Counted from the stretch's first letter, positions 44,190 through 53,303 are shown. The stretch: DNA of 64,000 nt from JAPHSX01 sp039714395 (GCA_039714395.1 JBDLJH010000003.1:62001-126000), one strand, 5' to 3'. A program made the numbers and translations. Notes: generated by a model from the sequence alone, not told the origin.

Positions 44190-45839
44190 CTAGATATCAT
44201 GGGCTAAGCGTATTCCGTAAACGATATACCTGTTAGGTAAAACGTCTGTGTCCAGGGGATAGGTAGAACCAAGAAACCGGTCTTCATAGTACCAGGCACC
44301 ACCACGAAGCGCGCCGCCATTACACTTGTCAGGGGCGGCCCCCTTATACTCAGGAGGTGTGACATAATAGCTACCATCCCAGCAATTATAGCCCCAACCG
44401 ATCCCTCTGCCCTTGGCGTTGTACAGTTGAAAATCCTGTAAAGGAAGTTCTCCGACTGGTTTCTGCTCATAAGGGCTTCTTACCGAATACCAGGAAAGGC
44501 TATCCTCATTATCAGAACCACAATACCCCTTGCGAAGTCCCTCACCCTCACCGCTACGACAGGAATATTCGAACTCAAGCTCGCTAATTAGGCGAAAGTT
44601 GCGCCCAGTTAACCTGTTCAGCCTGGAAATGAACTCCTGGATATTTACCCAGCTGATGCTATTCACCGGACAATGAGCGCATGACGAGTTATGCGACGGA
44701 TTGAACCCCATCACCGCCTGCCACACCTGTTGGCTGACCTCAAAGCGTCCCACCATAAATGATCGGATATAGGCTGATTTAACTGGCAGGCTGTCATAAA
44801 TACCGAGCAGAGAACTGATTGGGAAAACCCCACCGGGCACCCTCACCATCTCAATCGGTACACCATTGGCAACTATCAACTCCGTCTTGACAGCACCACC
44901 CAAATCGCGCGCTATTGCCCTCTTTTCAAAGCGCTTAACCTCCCCTCTGGAGGTTCTTCCCGCAGCTAAGATCCATGCAGGAGTCTCGACTTGCTGCGTT
45001 GCCAAACTGGACTCTGATTTTACCCCCGGTTTTAGCACAGATTTAGTTACATCTGTCACTGCGGGTTTCACTGCGGGTTTCACTGTGGATTTCGCTACGG
45101 GCTTCGCTACGGGTTTCACTGCGGGCTTCGCTACGGGTTTCGCTACGGGTTTCGCTACGGGCTTCACTGCGGGTTTCACTGCGGGTTTCGCTACGGGCTT
45201 CACTGCGGGTTTCACTGCGGGCTTCGCTACGGGCTTCACTGCGGGTTTCACTGCGGGCTTCGCTACGGGTTTCACTGCGGGCTTCGCTACGGGCTTCGCT
45301 ACGGGTTTCACTGCGGATTTCGCTACGGATTTCGCTACGGATTTCGCTACGGGCTTCGCTACGGGTTTCACTGCGGATTTCGCTATGGATTTCGCTACGG
45401 GTTTCGCTACGGGTTTCACTACGGGCTTCACTGCGGGCTTCGCTACGGGCTTCGCTACGGATTTCACTGCGGATTTCGCTACGGGCTTCGCTTCGGGCTT
45501 CACTGCGGATTTCGCTACGGGCTTCGTTACAGACCTCGTCACAGGTTCTTTCTTTGGCTTTATTGTTACTGTAGACGTTGTTACTTCAACAGGTGGGGTT
45601 GCTCGACTTATGTTTGCAACTATTGTGGAATCGCTCGATTCAACACGCGCCATTCCACTTGCCTGTGCATCAGTCCCCCCACCGTTCTTACCCTCATCAG
45701 ACAGTACCTTGCCAACAGCACCTTCGCTCTCATTGACATGCGGCAAAGAGCTACATCCCTGCAGTAGAACAAATATCAAAACAGTCAGCAATTGTGGAAA
45801 ATGCATAGATTTCATTGTAAATGGCTCAGGTGACGACAT
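44190..45839 (-). CDS. Lipoprotein with Lys-Pro-Ala-Val repeats and SUMF1/FGE-like domain
   Basis: 549 residues. A lipoprotein signal with lipobox LLQGC suggests membrane anchoring. Residues ~104-261 are a low-complexity stretch of four-residue units (KPVA, KPAV, KSVA), a likely extended, positively charged spacer. The C-terminal domain (about 320-549) resembles the formylglycine-generating enzyme/SUMF1 fold: FMVGRFEVSQQVWQAVMGFN, PVNSISWVNIQEFISRLN, GGALRGGAWY and YGIRLAHD. Most bacterial members are not true sulfatase activators, so function is unknown; a cell-wall or envelope role is plausible. GGAG upstream supports the ATG at 45839. Confidence 0.8.
   Translation of the reverse strand: MSSPEPFTMKSMHFPQLLTVLIFVLLQGCSSLPHVNESEGAVGKVLSDEGKNGGGTDAQASGMARVESSDSTIVANISRATPPVEVTTSTVTIKPKKEPVTRSVTKPVAKSAVKPEAKPVAKSAVKSVAKPVAKPAVKPVVKPVAKPVAKSIAKSAVKPVAKPVAKSVAKSVAKSAVKPVAKPVAKPAVKPVAKPAVKPAVKPVAKPAVKPAVKPVAKPAVKPAVKPVAKPVAKPVAKPAVKPVAKPVAKSTVKPAVKPAVTDVTKSVLKPGVKSESSLATQQVETPAWILAAGRTSRGEVKRFEKRAIARDLGGAVKTELIVANGVPIEMVRVPGGVFPISSLLGIYDSLPVKSAYIRSFMVGRFEVSQQVWQAVMGFNPSHNSSCAHCPVNSISWVNIQEFISRLNRLTGRNFRLISELEFEYSCRSGEGEGLRKGYCGSDNEDSLSWYSVRSPYEQKPVGELPLQDFQLYNAKGRGIGWGYNCWDGSYYVTPPEYKGAAPDKCNGGALRGGAWYYEDRFLGSTYPLDTDVLPNRYIVYGIRLAHDI
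45057..45530. repeat. 12-bp coding minisatellite
   Basis: Roughly 39-40 head-to-tail 12-bp units, mainly CGCTACGGGYTT and CACTGCGGGYTT as read on the plus strand, encoding alternating KPVA and KPAV on the minus strand. Being a multiple of three, copy-number changes alter spacer length without frameshift. The plus strand is also open through the array (Ala-Thr-Gly-Phe repeats); that frame is a by-product. Confidence 0.93.
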
Positions 45840-46041
45840 TTTTTCTCCATAACATCTGCTATCACCCTGGTTTTTTATTGTGGTTTCTCAATGCAGCAAG
45901 CCCTCTCTGCAAGTAATCTTACATACACACAACCGGTGTCTATATGGCACTATATCATCAACACAGCAGATGAATAACCACCTGCCCGTGGCGATCTCGA
46001 AGGAAAAGCGTAGCTAAGGAATTGATGAGGCTGAAAGGATA

Positions 46042-46126
46042 TGGTGCGAAAGGGGAGACTCGAACTCCCACGGGTTGCCCCACTGGTACCTAAAACCAGG
46101 GCGTCTACCAATTCCGCCACTTTCGC
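46042..46126 (-). tRNA. tRNA-Leu (TAG)
   Basis: 85 bases with encoded CCA. Acceptor GCGAAAG/CTTTCGC, long variable arm (GTGGGGCAACCCGT), anticodon TAG in the loop TTTAGGT. It stands alone between the SUMF1-domain gene and the sigma-54 activator gene. Confidence 0.96.
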
Positions 46127-46266
46127 ATAGAGGTTAACGGCTGAGGATTATACCTAATCACCGTAGCAAGTCGAGTATCCTGTAGCTTGTTAGTCAAAAA
46201 ATCCCGACTTTGTCCCGTAGGATAGAACAAGGTATCCTTGAGGTATCACTATCATTCTGGTCTCTG

Positions 46267-47223
46267 ATGAACGCCTTTGACACTCTCCTGCTGGGTAATT
46301 CCCCTGAGCTATACAGCGTTATGCGCTCTGCGCAGATCGCTGCGGCGACTGACGTTAGTGTGCTGATCCTGGGCGAAAGTGGCACCGGAAAGGAGCTATT
46401 GGCCCAGGCGCTACACCAGGAGAGTCATCGTGGCGATGCCCCCTTCATCGCCATTAACTGTGCCGCGATGCCAGAGCAGCTGGCTGAATCGGAGCTATTT
46501 GGTCACTGCAAAGGAGCCTTTACCGGTGCCACGGCTAACAGCCCCGGGCGCATACGCGCCGCTAAAGGGGGCACGCTGCTTCTTGACGAGATCGCCGAAC
46601 TTCCACTCAATATCCAGGCAAAGCTACTACGCTTTCTTGAGTCGGGTGAGTGTCAGTCTCTGGGAGATACCACTCCCACTACGGTAGATGTGCGCATTAT
46701 TGCCGCAACCCACCGCGATCTTTATCAAATGGTGCAGGAGGGGCGCTTCCGTGCCGACCTGTACTACCGCCTCAACGTGGTACCACTGGAATTACCACCA
46801 CTACGCCGCCGCCGCGGCGATGTGGCACTGCTACTACAAGCGCTGAGCACACAGCTGGCGGAGAAGCACGACCTGCAGGCACCCAGCTTCAGCGACCGGG
46901 TCATCACCCAACTCGAAACGCACAGCTGGCCAGGTAATATCCGTGAATTAAAAAACTTCTGCGAGCGCATGCTGATTCTCAACGCTGGAAGCGAAATTAA
47001 CCTGGAACACCTACCTGTCGATATGTTTACAAATAACCACCGTCGTAACGATGATGGCTTCACCCTGCCCGACGATGGCATCCGCCTGGAAGAGCTGGAA
47101 CAGGAGATGATCAAGCAGGCTCTTGACCGTACCCACGGCAACCGCACTCGTGCTGCCCGTCTACTAGGATTGACCCGAGACACCCTGCTCTATCGCATAA
47201 AAAAATACACCCTGGGTCGCTAA
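46267..47223 (+). CDS. Sigma-54-dependent transcriptional activator lacking a sensor domain
   Basis: 318 residues. It consists almost only of the AAA+ domain (Walker A GESGTGKE, the sigma-54 contact loop GAFTGA, LLLDEIAELPLNIQAKLLRF, the sensor and R-finger region FRADLYYRLNVVPLELPPLR) and a C-terminal Fis-type helix-turn-helix (RTRAARLLGLTRDTLLYRIK). Like PspF it has no receiver or GAF domain, so activity must be set by expression or a partner. The TTG at 46210 would add 19 residues; ATG 46267 gives the usual domain edge. Its targets are not evident. Confidence 0.9.
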   Translation: MNAFDTLLLGNSPELYSVMRSAQIAAATDVSVLILGESGTGKELLAQALHQESHRGDAPFIAINCAAMPEQLAESELFGHCKGAFTGATANSPGRIRAAKGGTLLLDEIAELPLNIQAKLLRFLESGECQSLGDTTPTTVDVRIIAATHRDLYQMVQEGRFRADLYYRLNVVPLELPPLRRRRGDVALLLQALSTQLAEKHDLQAPSFSDRVITQLETHSWPGNIRELKNFCERMLILNAGSEINLEHLPVDMFTNNHRRNDDGFTLPDDGIRLEELEQEMIKQALDRTHGNRTRAARLLGLTRDTLLYRIKKYTLGR

Positions 47224-47247
47224 GCTGCTCTTAGAGAGAGGTAAGAT

Positions 47248-47277
47248 AAAAAAAGGGTGCTTAAAGCACCCTTTTTT
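47248..47277. terminator. Bidirectional terminator between convergent genes
   Basis: GGGTGC (47255-47260) and GCACCC (47266-47271), flanked by seven A on the left and six T on the right, so it works in both directions: for the sigma-54 activator gene on plus and the copper chaperone gene on minus. Confidence 0.93.
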
Positions 47278-47297
47278 ATCTCTACCGACCATCAGCA

Positions 47298-47762
47298 TTA
47301 ATGCATGTCATGACCGCCGTGATTCATCTCACCCATAGCTGCACGCACCACATACTCCACCTGCTGAGCACCACCATTTTTAAAATGCAAAGTAACGCCA
47401 ACCTTGTCACCTGATTTCAATGCCTGCTTGGGTTTCATCATCATCAGGTGATAGCTATTGGGCTCAAAGCTAACCATGCCGTTCGCCGGGATAGTGACCA
47501 TATGCTGGTGCATCATCTTCGACACCTCTTCCTCCATGACCGTCTTGTGCAGCATTACACTCTCAAAGGCTGGGCTTTCAGCCTTAATCAATACACGCTC
47601 CACATCTGCATGGTTATGCAGCTTCATATATCCAGCCAGAGCCATCGCTCCTGGTGGCGCTTCACGTACCCAGGCATTATCGACCATCAGATGACCGTCG
47701 GCCTGGGCGAATCCACTAAGAGACAAACCAAGAAGCAACACAAGATTTTTTAGCATTTTCAT
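47298..47762 (-). CDS. Periplasmic copper chaperone PCu(A)C
   Basis: 154 residues. A Sec signal peptide ends near AQA. The DUF461/PCu(A)C motifs are present: WVREAPPGAMALAGYMKLHN, MLHKTVMEEEVSKMMHQHM and YHLMMMKP, providing the His/Met copper site. A His/Met-rich tail (MNHGGHDMH) is usual in this family. It binds Cu(I) in the periplasm and delivers it to the CuA centre of cytochrome oxidase. No oxidase or Sco gene is next to it here. Confidence 0.93.
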   Translation of the reverse strand: MKMLKNLVLLLGLSLSGFAQADGHLMVDNAWVREAPPGAMALAGYMKLHNHADVERVLIKAESPAFESVMLHKTVMEEEVSKMMHQHMVTIPANGMVSFEPNSYHLMMMKPKQALKSGDKVGVTLHFKNGGAQQVEYVVRAAMGEMNHGGHDMH

Positions 47763-48069
47763 TTTCCACCTGTTCCGTTTAATAGCTAATTAAAGAGTGC
47801 ATAAATCATTATAAAAAAGCGTGCCACAATTCCCTGCAAGCGAGAAGCCTGTACACAATTTACCAGTTACAGGCAAAATTAAGGCCATATCTATCTGATT
47901 GATTTTATTGCATCTAATCTTAATGACTTTGAAATTATGGGTGATATTACACACTTTACACAGGTCATATGACACACCTCATAACTGAGGCACACAAAGA
48001 GACAGCAAGATTGTGCTGAAATACTACACTTTATAGATTCTTTCTCCCATAAAAACAGGACGGTAAAAA
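47763..48069. other. Divergent promoter region of the copper chaperone and a small ORF
   Basis: 307 bases without a gene. It contains a 10-bp palindrome GTCATATGAC (47964-47973). A weak plus-strand promoter could be TTGTGC (48011-48016) with TATAGA (48032-48037), but the spacer is only 15 bases. Confidence 0.4.
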
Positions 48070-48357
48070 GTGACCACATTTATACTCCACTTTGCCTGCA
48101 CATCACCCAGGGCTAGCGTCGCGACGATAACATGGACAGCCGATGCCTGTGTAATCTCTCCCACTATAGAAGAGGCCGAGGCCAGCGCACGCGAACTAAT
48201 AGCCGAGCGCTCCTACCATGCAACCGAGCTCATTGCCTTTGCCAAGATCAGTGAGCAACAGGTGGCATCCTTAAGTCAGTTGGAAGCCACCCTCTATCTG
48301 AAAGCCCAGCAAAATAGCACTCGGCGGGCGGTGGTCTTCTCAGAGTGGCATGACTAG
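48070..48357 (+). CDS. Small protein of unknown function
   Basis: 95 residues, GTG start with AGGACGG seven bases upstream, which supports real translation. No domain recognised. The middle has an acidic/Ala-rich helix (TIEEAEASARELIAERS), and no membrane segment or signal is clear. It is divergent from the copper chaperone gene. It could be a real orphan gene or a chance ORF; the ribosome site tips it slightly to real. Confidence 0.5.
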   Translation: MTTFILHFACTSPRASVATITWTADACVISPTIEEAEASARELIAERSYHATELIAFAKISEQQVASLSQLEATLYLKAQQNSTRRAVVFSEWHD

Positions 48358-48675
48358 CAACAGCCCGTTAATTTACAAAAAAACCTAATTTAGGTCGGTT
48401 AGATACGAAATAACGGAGAAGTCACATGCTGCCTACCCCTCGCCTGCCACTCCTGCTCGGCCTGATTTCCCTAAGCTTCGACATTAGCCATGGAGTTTCA
48501 CGGCTAGCTTTACTCCAGTGCTGGTGCCAACAGCGAAGGCGACGAGACACAATACCATTATCAGACCTGTAGCTGGAGGTAGCACGGGAGTATACGGCCT
48601 GGACACGGAAGGATTCAGGTAGAGGCATGGTGGTAGATCGCTGGCCGAAGTGTTACTGAAACAAAAAACGAAATA
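48358..48675 (+). pseudogene. Possible decayed exported-protein gene
   Basis: A GGAGAA ribosome site (48415-48420) sits five bases before ATG 48426, which opens a 48-codon frame (to 48572) starting like a signal peptide (MLPTPRLPLLLGLISLSF). After about residue 23 the frame becomes Cys/Arg-rich and implausible, while the two other frames over 48500-48660 read like protein (YSSAGANSEGDETQYHYQ in one, IIRPVAGGSTGVYGLDTEGF in the other). That pattern suggests one or more frameshifts in a former outer-membrane or periplasmic protein gene. It is tentative; it might also be a sequence error or chance. Confidence 0.3.
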
Positions 48676-51600
48676 TCACTGACTAATCAGTTTAGTAAAC
48701 TCATCCGAGGGAAGAGGCCTGCTCATAAAGTAGCCCTGAACCTCTTTACATCCATGATTACGCAAAAACTCGAGTTGCTCTCCAGTCTCCACACCCTCAG
48801 CGACAATATGCAGATCAAGCTGTCGACCCATAGCGATAATTGCCTGCACAATTGAGGCATCATCAGAATCAGTGGCGAGATCCTTTACAAAGCTTTGATC
48901 AATTTTAAGTGTATTGATTGGGAAACGCTTAAGATAACTAAGTGAGGAGTAGCCGGTTCCGAAATCATCAATCGCCAGGCGCAAGCCAAGATCACGTAGA
49001 GCATGCATAGTTTCAATAGCACTATCGACATCATCCATAACCATACTCTCGGTAAGCTCCAATTCCAGAAACTGCGCTGACAACCCTGTCTCATCAAGAA
49101 TACGTTCTATCAACTCTATTAAATTCTTTTGCTGAAACTGTCTGGCAGACAAGTTCACCGCAACAGTCATTGGCTGACCATTATTCCTTATCCACTCAGA
49201 AGTTTGACGGCATGCCTCACGTAAAATCCACTCACCAAGAGGAACAATAAGTCCGGTCTCCTCGCACAAGGGGATAAAATCTCCCGGTGGAACAAGGCCC
49301 CGCTCTGGATGCTTCCAGCGAACTAAAGATTCCATCCCTGAAAGAGTGTCATCCGTTAGATCGTATTTTGGCTGATAGTGGAGAGAGAACTCCTTGTTGT
49401 ACAGTGCCTTGCGCAAATATTTTTCCATTAGAATTCGGTCTGACATACTGGCTTGCAGCGCCTCTGAGAAGAACTGAAAGTTATTACGCCCTTCATCCTT
49501 TGCCTTATAGAGCGCCATATCAGCATGTTTAATCAACTGGTCAACATCTCCACTATCGGTAGGATAAATTGCAATACCTATACTGACACCAATATGTACC
49601 TCGTGACCATGCAGCAGCCAGGTCTGCCCCAACTCTTCAATGATTTTATTCGCTACCGTCGATGCCTGTTCATCATGTTCGATATCAGGAATAACGATCG
49701 TAAACTCATCACCACCTAAACGAGAGACGGTATCAGCCTCGCGTACAGCACCACGCAGAGTGTTGGCTACCATCTTCAACAGCTCATCACCAGCTACATG
49801 GCCCAGGGTGTCGTTGACGTACTTAAAGCGATCAAGATCAAGAAAACATAATGCAACCTTGGATTGGTGCCGGTGTGCCATCGCGATCTCCTGCCCAAGA
49901 CGATCACGGAACAATATGCGATTAGGAAGTTCGGTCAGGGCATCAAAATAGGCCAATTTCTCCAACTGTTCCTCAGTGGCCTTTTTAGCGGTGATATCAG
50001 AGAAGATACCAACATAGTGTGTCGCTTCGCCCTTACCATTTCTGACCTTTTTTATAGAGAGCCACTTGGGATAGACCTCACCGTTCTTGCGACGATCCCA
50101 TATCTCCCCCTGCCAGTAGCCACGGGCATCAATGTCATCCCACATTGCCTTATAAAACGCCTCATCGTGACGTCCCGACTGATTGACGGCTGGAGTTTTT
50201 CCCAACACCTCCTCACGCTTGTAACCACTAATGCGCTCGTAGGCATCATTAATATCAATAATCACACCATCCAGTGTTGTCACAACTACACCTTCATTGG
50301 CGTTTTCGATGATATTTTTGGCTAGCAATAGATCATTTTCTGTACGTTTGCGCTCTGTAATATCGGTAGAGATCCCACACACCGCAATGACATTATCATC
50401 ATCATCAAACAGCGGAAATTTTATTGACAGGTAAGTGTGCAGCTCCTCCCTCTGAGGGATATTTTCTTCAACTTGAACTGGTTCTAATGTAGAAAAGACT
50501 AGCTCTTCATTTGCACGCAGCTGTGCAGCGACCTTTTTATTGGACAACACACTATCAGTTTGCCCAATCATCTGTTCATTTTTCACCGAGAAAAGTTTTT
50601 CGTAAAGCGGGTTAACCAACTGAAAACGGCCATCACGGCCCTTTATGTAGATCACCGCAGGTGCATTCCCGACAAAGCCTTCAATCTGGCGTTGCTTGCC
50701 ACGCAACTCATTTTCTCGACCCCTGATCGCAGAGGACATCATCACAAAGGTATCGGCCAGCACACCCAGCTCATCATGCCGAGTAAAACCACTAGCCTTA
50801 GGTCGTGCCCCCCGGGCAACATCGTGCGCCATATCCGTCAGTAACCGGATCGGCGAGCTGACCCAACGACGAGTAAAATAGAACCCCACGGGGGCCACTA
50901 TCCCGCCCGCCAGCAACAAGACAAAAAATATTGAGCGGGCAAACAGATTAAGGTTATTAACAAGGTCGCTTGTCCCCTCACCCAGCACTAAATGGACATC
51001 CTCATAACTATCGAATGGCAAGGCAAGATGAGCCTCAAGGACACCATCCACGGACATCCATGAAATATCTGAAATAACCTCATTGGTGATCTGAAGTGTA
51101 GGAGCCGGGTGGGTTTTATGCGCATCTAAATCAGGAATAAACCCTTCACTGGCAATATAATTTTCGCCTTCAATAAAGGCCAAATTGGCATTCAGTTTTT
51201 GCGCCATCTCCTGTAGGTAGCCCTGATCCAGATAATGGCTGATTCGCAACCATCCTATAACCCGATCACCCTCTTCAGCCTGCTGTTGCAACGTGAACGG
51301 TATAACGGCATCCATCAAAACACTGGCGTCATCCACTCCCGCATGAAATCTGATAACCGGCTTACCACCTTCCTGGTGGCGTTGTAACTTCTCAACTTCT
51401 TGATAGAGTTTTGACGTGGAAATCGACTCATCGGCACCAGCCAAAGGTACAAACAGTGGTTTTCCATCCTTATATGATTGATAACCACTCGCTTCACCAT
51501 AAGTGCTTCTGGCATTAAAGGCGATCAAGCCTCCATCTTCCTGATAAATTGCAGCCGAAGAGAAACCCCCGGCACGTAATAGCTCATCAAGGATAGATAC

Positions 51601-51912
51601 CAACTTATGCTTCTCAGCATCAAACACCGTGTTCTGGTAATTTGTGGTGTCCTGATAGCGGGAGATAAGATTCAGGGTGGCCAGGATATTCTCATCCTGT
51701 ACGGTATGGAGACTGGTTTCAATGAGGTGTTCTGATTTTGCCAGCAGGTCGACACGCATCAAATCGGCACTACTGCTCAGCTCAGCTCGTGATGTAGTCT
51801 CGTGCAACTGGGTGATCTGTATGGAGAAAATGGTGCCAACAAGAATCAACACCATAACAATGGAACTGAGAAGCAATAACAGAATCTTGTTGTTGAGGCT
51901 TAAATACTGCAA
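48676..51912 (-). CDS. Membrane PAS-GGDEF-EAL cyclic-di-GMP signalling protein
   Basis: 1078 residues. Helix 1 (ILLLLLSSIVMVLILVGTIF), a periplasmic sensor of about 290 residues, helix 2 (IFFVLLLAGGIVAPVGFYF), HAMP, two PAS domains (around VGNAPAVIYIKGRDGRFQLV and ENANEGVVVTTLDGVIIDIN), then GGDEF with intact RLGGDEF and EAL with ESLVRWKHPERG, LELTESM, IDDFGTGYSSL and AEGVET. Both catalytic sites look functional (the EAL signature reads ESL, keeping the Glu). The start is a TTG with AGGGA six bases upstream. The gene begins 24 bases after a periplasmic binding-protein gene, its likely ligand partner. Confidence 0.93.
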   Translation of the reverse strand: MQYLSLNNKILLLLLSSIVMVLILVGTIFSIQITQLHETTSRAELSSSADLMRVDLLAKSEHLIETSLHTVQDENILATLNLISRYQDTTNYQNTVFDAEKHKLVSILDELLRAGGFSSAAIYQEDGGLIAFNARSTYGEASGYQSYKDGKPLFVPLAGADESISTSKLYQEVEKLQRHQEGGKPVIRFHAGVDDASVLMDAVIPFTLQQQAEEGDRVIGWLRISHYLDQGYLQEMAQKLNANLAFIEGENYIASEGFIPDLDAHKTHPAPTLQITNEVISDISWMSVDGVLEAHLALPFDSYEDVHLVLGEGTSDLVNNLNLFARSIFFVLLLAGGIVAPVGFYFTRRWVSSPIRLLTDMAHDVARGARPKASGFTRHDELGVLADTFVMMSSAIRGRENELRGKQRQIEGFVGNAPAVIYIKGRDGRFQLVNPLYEKLFSVKNEQMIGQTDSVLSNKKVAAQLRANEELVFSTLEPVQVEENIPQREELHTYLSIKFPLFDDDDNVIAVCGISTDITERKRTENDLLLAKNIIENANEGVVVTTLDGVIIDINDAYERISGYKREEVLGKTPAVNQSGRHDEAFYKAMWDDIDARGYWQGEIWDRRKNGEVYPKWLSIKKVRNGKGEATHYVGIFSDITAKKATEEQLEKLAYFDALTELPNRILFRDRLGQEIAMAHRHQSKVALCFLDLDRFKYVNDTLGHVAGDELLKMVANTLRGAVREADTVSRLGGDEFTIVIPDIEHDEQASTVANKIIEELGQTWLLHGHEVHIGVSIGIAIYPTDSGDVDQLIKHADMALYKAKDEGRNNFQFFSEALQASMSDRILMEKYLRKALYNKEFSLHYQPKYDLTDDTLSGMESLVRWKHPERGLVPPGDFIPLCEETGLIVPLGEWILREACRQTSEWIRNNGQPMTVAVNLSARQFQQKNLIELIERILDETGLSAQFLELELTESMVMDDVDSAIETMHALRDLGLRLAIDDFGTGYSSLSYLKRFPINTLKIDQSFVKDLATDSDDASIVQAIIAMGRQLDLHIVAEGVETGEQLEFLRNHGCKEVQGYFMSRPLPSDEFTKLISQ

Positions 51913-51936
51913 AACATTCCCTTGAAAGAGTTCGTA

Positions 51937-52863
51937 CTATTCAAAAACGGTTTCGACTTGTTCTACATTATCACTGGTTACCCTTGCAAAGGGAATAGCC
52001 TGGTCTTTCGTTGCTGTTTTTCCCTGAATGATCTTTAGTACCGCCGCTGCACCCTCGCCTCCAGCGGTAGGATAGGTAAATGATACACTTTGCTCTCCAG
52101 CACGTATTGCCGCACGGGCCTCGTCGATATAGTCAATACCTATGATGATGATATTTTTTGGATCGATACCGGCCATTTTCATCGCCATGCGTGCACCCAC
52201 AGCCATACTATCCGAATGGGCATAAATGGCATCAAACTCCACACCCTCAGCAATCAACTGCTCAACGGCCCGGATTGCATCCACCCTGCTGTAATTAGCA
52301 ACGGGTTCAGCAACAATATTGATATCAGGGTGTGCCTTGATCACTTCGGCAAATCCCTTTTTCCGCTGAATTGCCGTGGTAGCCGTCGGGACACCCTGCA
52401 ACATCACGATGCGCCCTTTACCCCCCAGCCTGGTCACCATTTCTTCAGCCGCGTTGCGCGCAATCTGCCTATCATCGGCACCTATAAAGGTAGTGTAGTC
52501 ATCGCTCAAAATACGTCGCGTCAACAGCACCACGGGGATGCCCTTACGATAAATGGCAGAGATGGCAGGCGTCATTATCTTCACATCACGCGGACTGGTC
52601 ACAATCACATCAACACCCTGCTCTACCAAGCGCTGCATATCGAGAACCTGGCGTGCTGCGCTACCTTCTGCATCGGTGTGCACAAAACGGATAAAGGGAT
52701 ATTTTTCCAGCGCCTGTTTCATCTCATTGACCTGTGCCGCACGCCAGTCGTTACTCATATTATCCTGGGCAAAACCCACGACATAATGTCGCTGTGACTC
52801 AGCCATAATATGGAGTGGGAGAGATAACAGGGTAAGCAATGGCAGGAATAAATGCAGTTTCAT
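51937..52863 (-). CDS. Periplasmic sugar-type binding protein (RbsB/LuxP-like)
   Basis: About 308 residues. Signal peptide through MAE at about 19-21, then a type-I periplasmic binding fold (Peripla_BP_4): YVVGFAQDNMSNDWRAAQVN, LVEQGVDVIVTSPRD, GKGRIVMLQGVPTA, AIYAHSDSMAVGARMAMK. No permease or ATPase is nearby, and the next gene codes for a transmembrane GGDEF-EAL protein. I infer it senses a ligand and docks on that protein's periplasmic domain, as LuxP does with LuxQ, rather than serving transport. The ATG at 52863 is preferred over a TTG four codons earlier. Confidence 0.87.
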   Translation of the reverse strand: MKLHLFLPLLTLLSLPLHIMAESQRHYVVGFAQDNMSNDWRAAQVNEMKQALEKYPFIRFVHTDAEGSAARQVLDMQRLVEQGVDVIVTSPRDVKIMTPAISAIYRKGIPVVLLTRRILSDDYTTFIGADDRQIARNAAEEMVTRLGGKGRIVMLQGVPTATTAIQRKKGFAEVIKAHPDINIVAEPVANYSRVDAIRAVEQLIAEGVEFDAIYAHSDSMAVGARMAMKMAGIDPKNIIIIGIDYIDEARAAIRAGEQSVSFTYPTAGGEGAAAVLKIIQGKTATKDQAIPFARVTSDNVEQVETVFE

Positions 52864-52961
52864 TATATTTCTCAATTAATGTGACACTAACCCAGATCTA
52901 TTGGGGGTTAAGTCGACAACATCAAGTGCCTGGCCAGATACTTTATAAGAGCCATACAAAG

Positions 52962-52998
52962 AAAAACGCCCCACGACCGGCTGGTCATGGGGCGTTTA
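52962..52998 (-). terminator. Terminator after the Pro-Arg-His tRNA cluster
   Basis: AACGCCCCA and TGGGGCGTT pair, extended by ACGACC/GGTCAT-type pairing across a short loop, with T residues following on the minus strand. It ends the tRNA transcript five bases beyond tRNA-His. Confidence 0.9.
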
Positions 52999-53003
52999 TT
53001 GAA

Positions 53004-53080
53004 TGGGGTGGACGATGGGGCTCGAACCCACGACCACTGGAATCACAATCCAGGGCTCTACCAACTGAGCTACGCCCACC
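53004..53080 (-). tRNA. tRNA-His (GTG)
   Basis: 77 bases including encoded CCA and the extra G-1 at 53080 opposite C73, the identity element of tRNA-His. Anticodon GTG in GATTGTGATTC. The acceptor contains one G-T pair. Confidence 0.96.
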
Positions 53081-53115
53081 ATTGAACTGCTATTTCTACC
53101 AGGCACTGCGCAATG

Positions 53116-53192
53116 TGGTGCGCCTGGCAGGACTCGAACCTGCTACCCTCGGCTTAGAAGGCCGATGCTCTATCCAGATGAGCTACAGGCGC
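53116..53192 (-). tRNA. tRNA-Arg (TCT)
   Basis: 77 bases with encoded CCA. Acceptor GCGCCTG/CAGGCGC, anticodon TCT in CCTTCTAAGC, T arm GCAGGTTCGAGTCCTGC. Middle gene of a three-tRNA cluster. Confidence 0.96.
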
Positions 53193-53226
53193 ATAATACG
53201 AGCTTTACAACTATCTAACACAATAT

Positions 53227-53303
53227 TGGTCGGGGTAGAGAGATTCGAACTCCCGACATCCTGCTCCCAAAGCAGGCGCGCTACCAGACTGCGCTATACC
53301 CCG
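53227..53303 (-). tRNA. tRNA-Pro (TGG)
   Basis: 77 bases with encoded CCA. Acceptor CGGGGTA/TACCCCG, anticodon TGG in CTTTGGGAG, T arm GGGAGTTCGAATCTCT. It is the first gene of the minus-strand Pro-Arg-His cluster, an order common in Gammaproteobacteria. Confidence 0.96.

Noticed and set aside
44866..45852. 328-codon plus-strand ORF opposite the SUMF1-domain gene
   Set aside because: Its middle is an Ala-Thr-Gly-Phe repeat, the complement of the 12-bp minisatellite. The minus-strand frame has the lipobox and a recognisable C-terminal domain.
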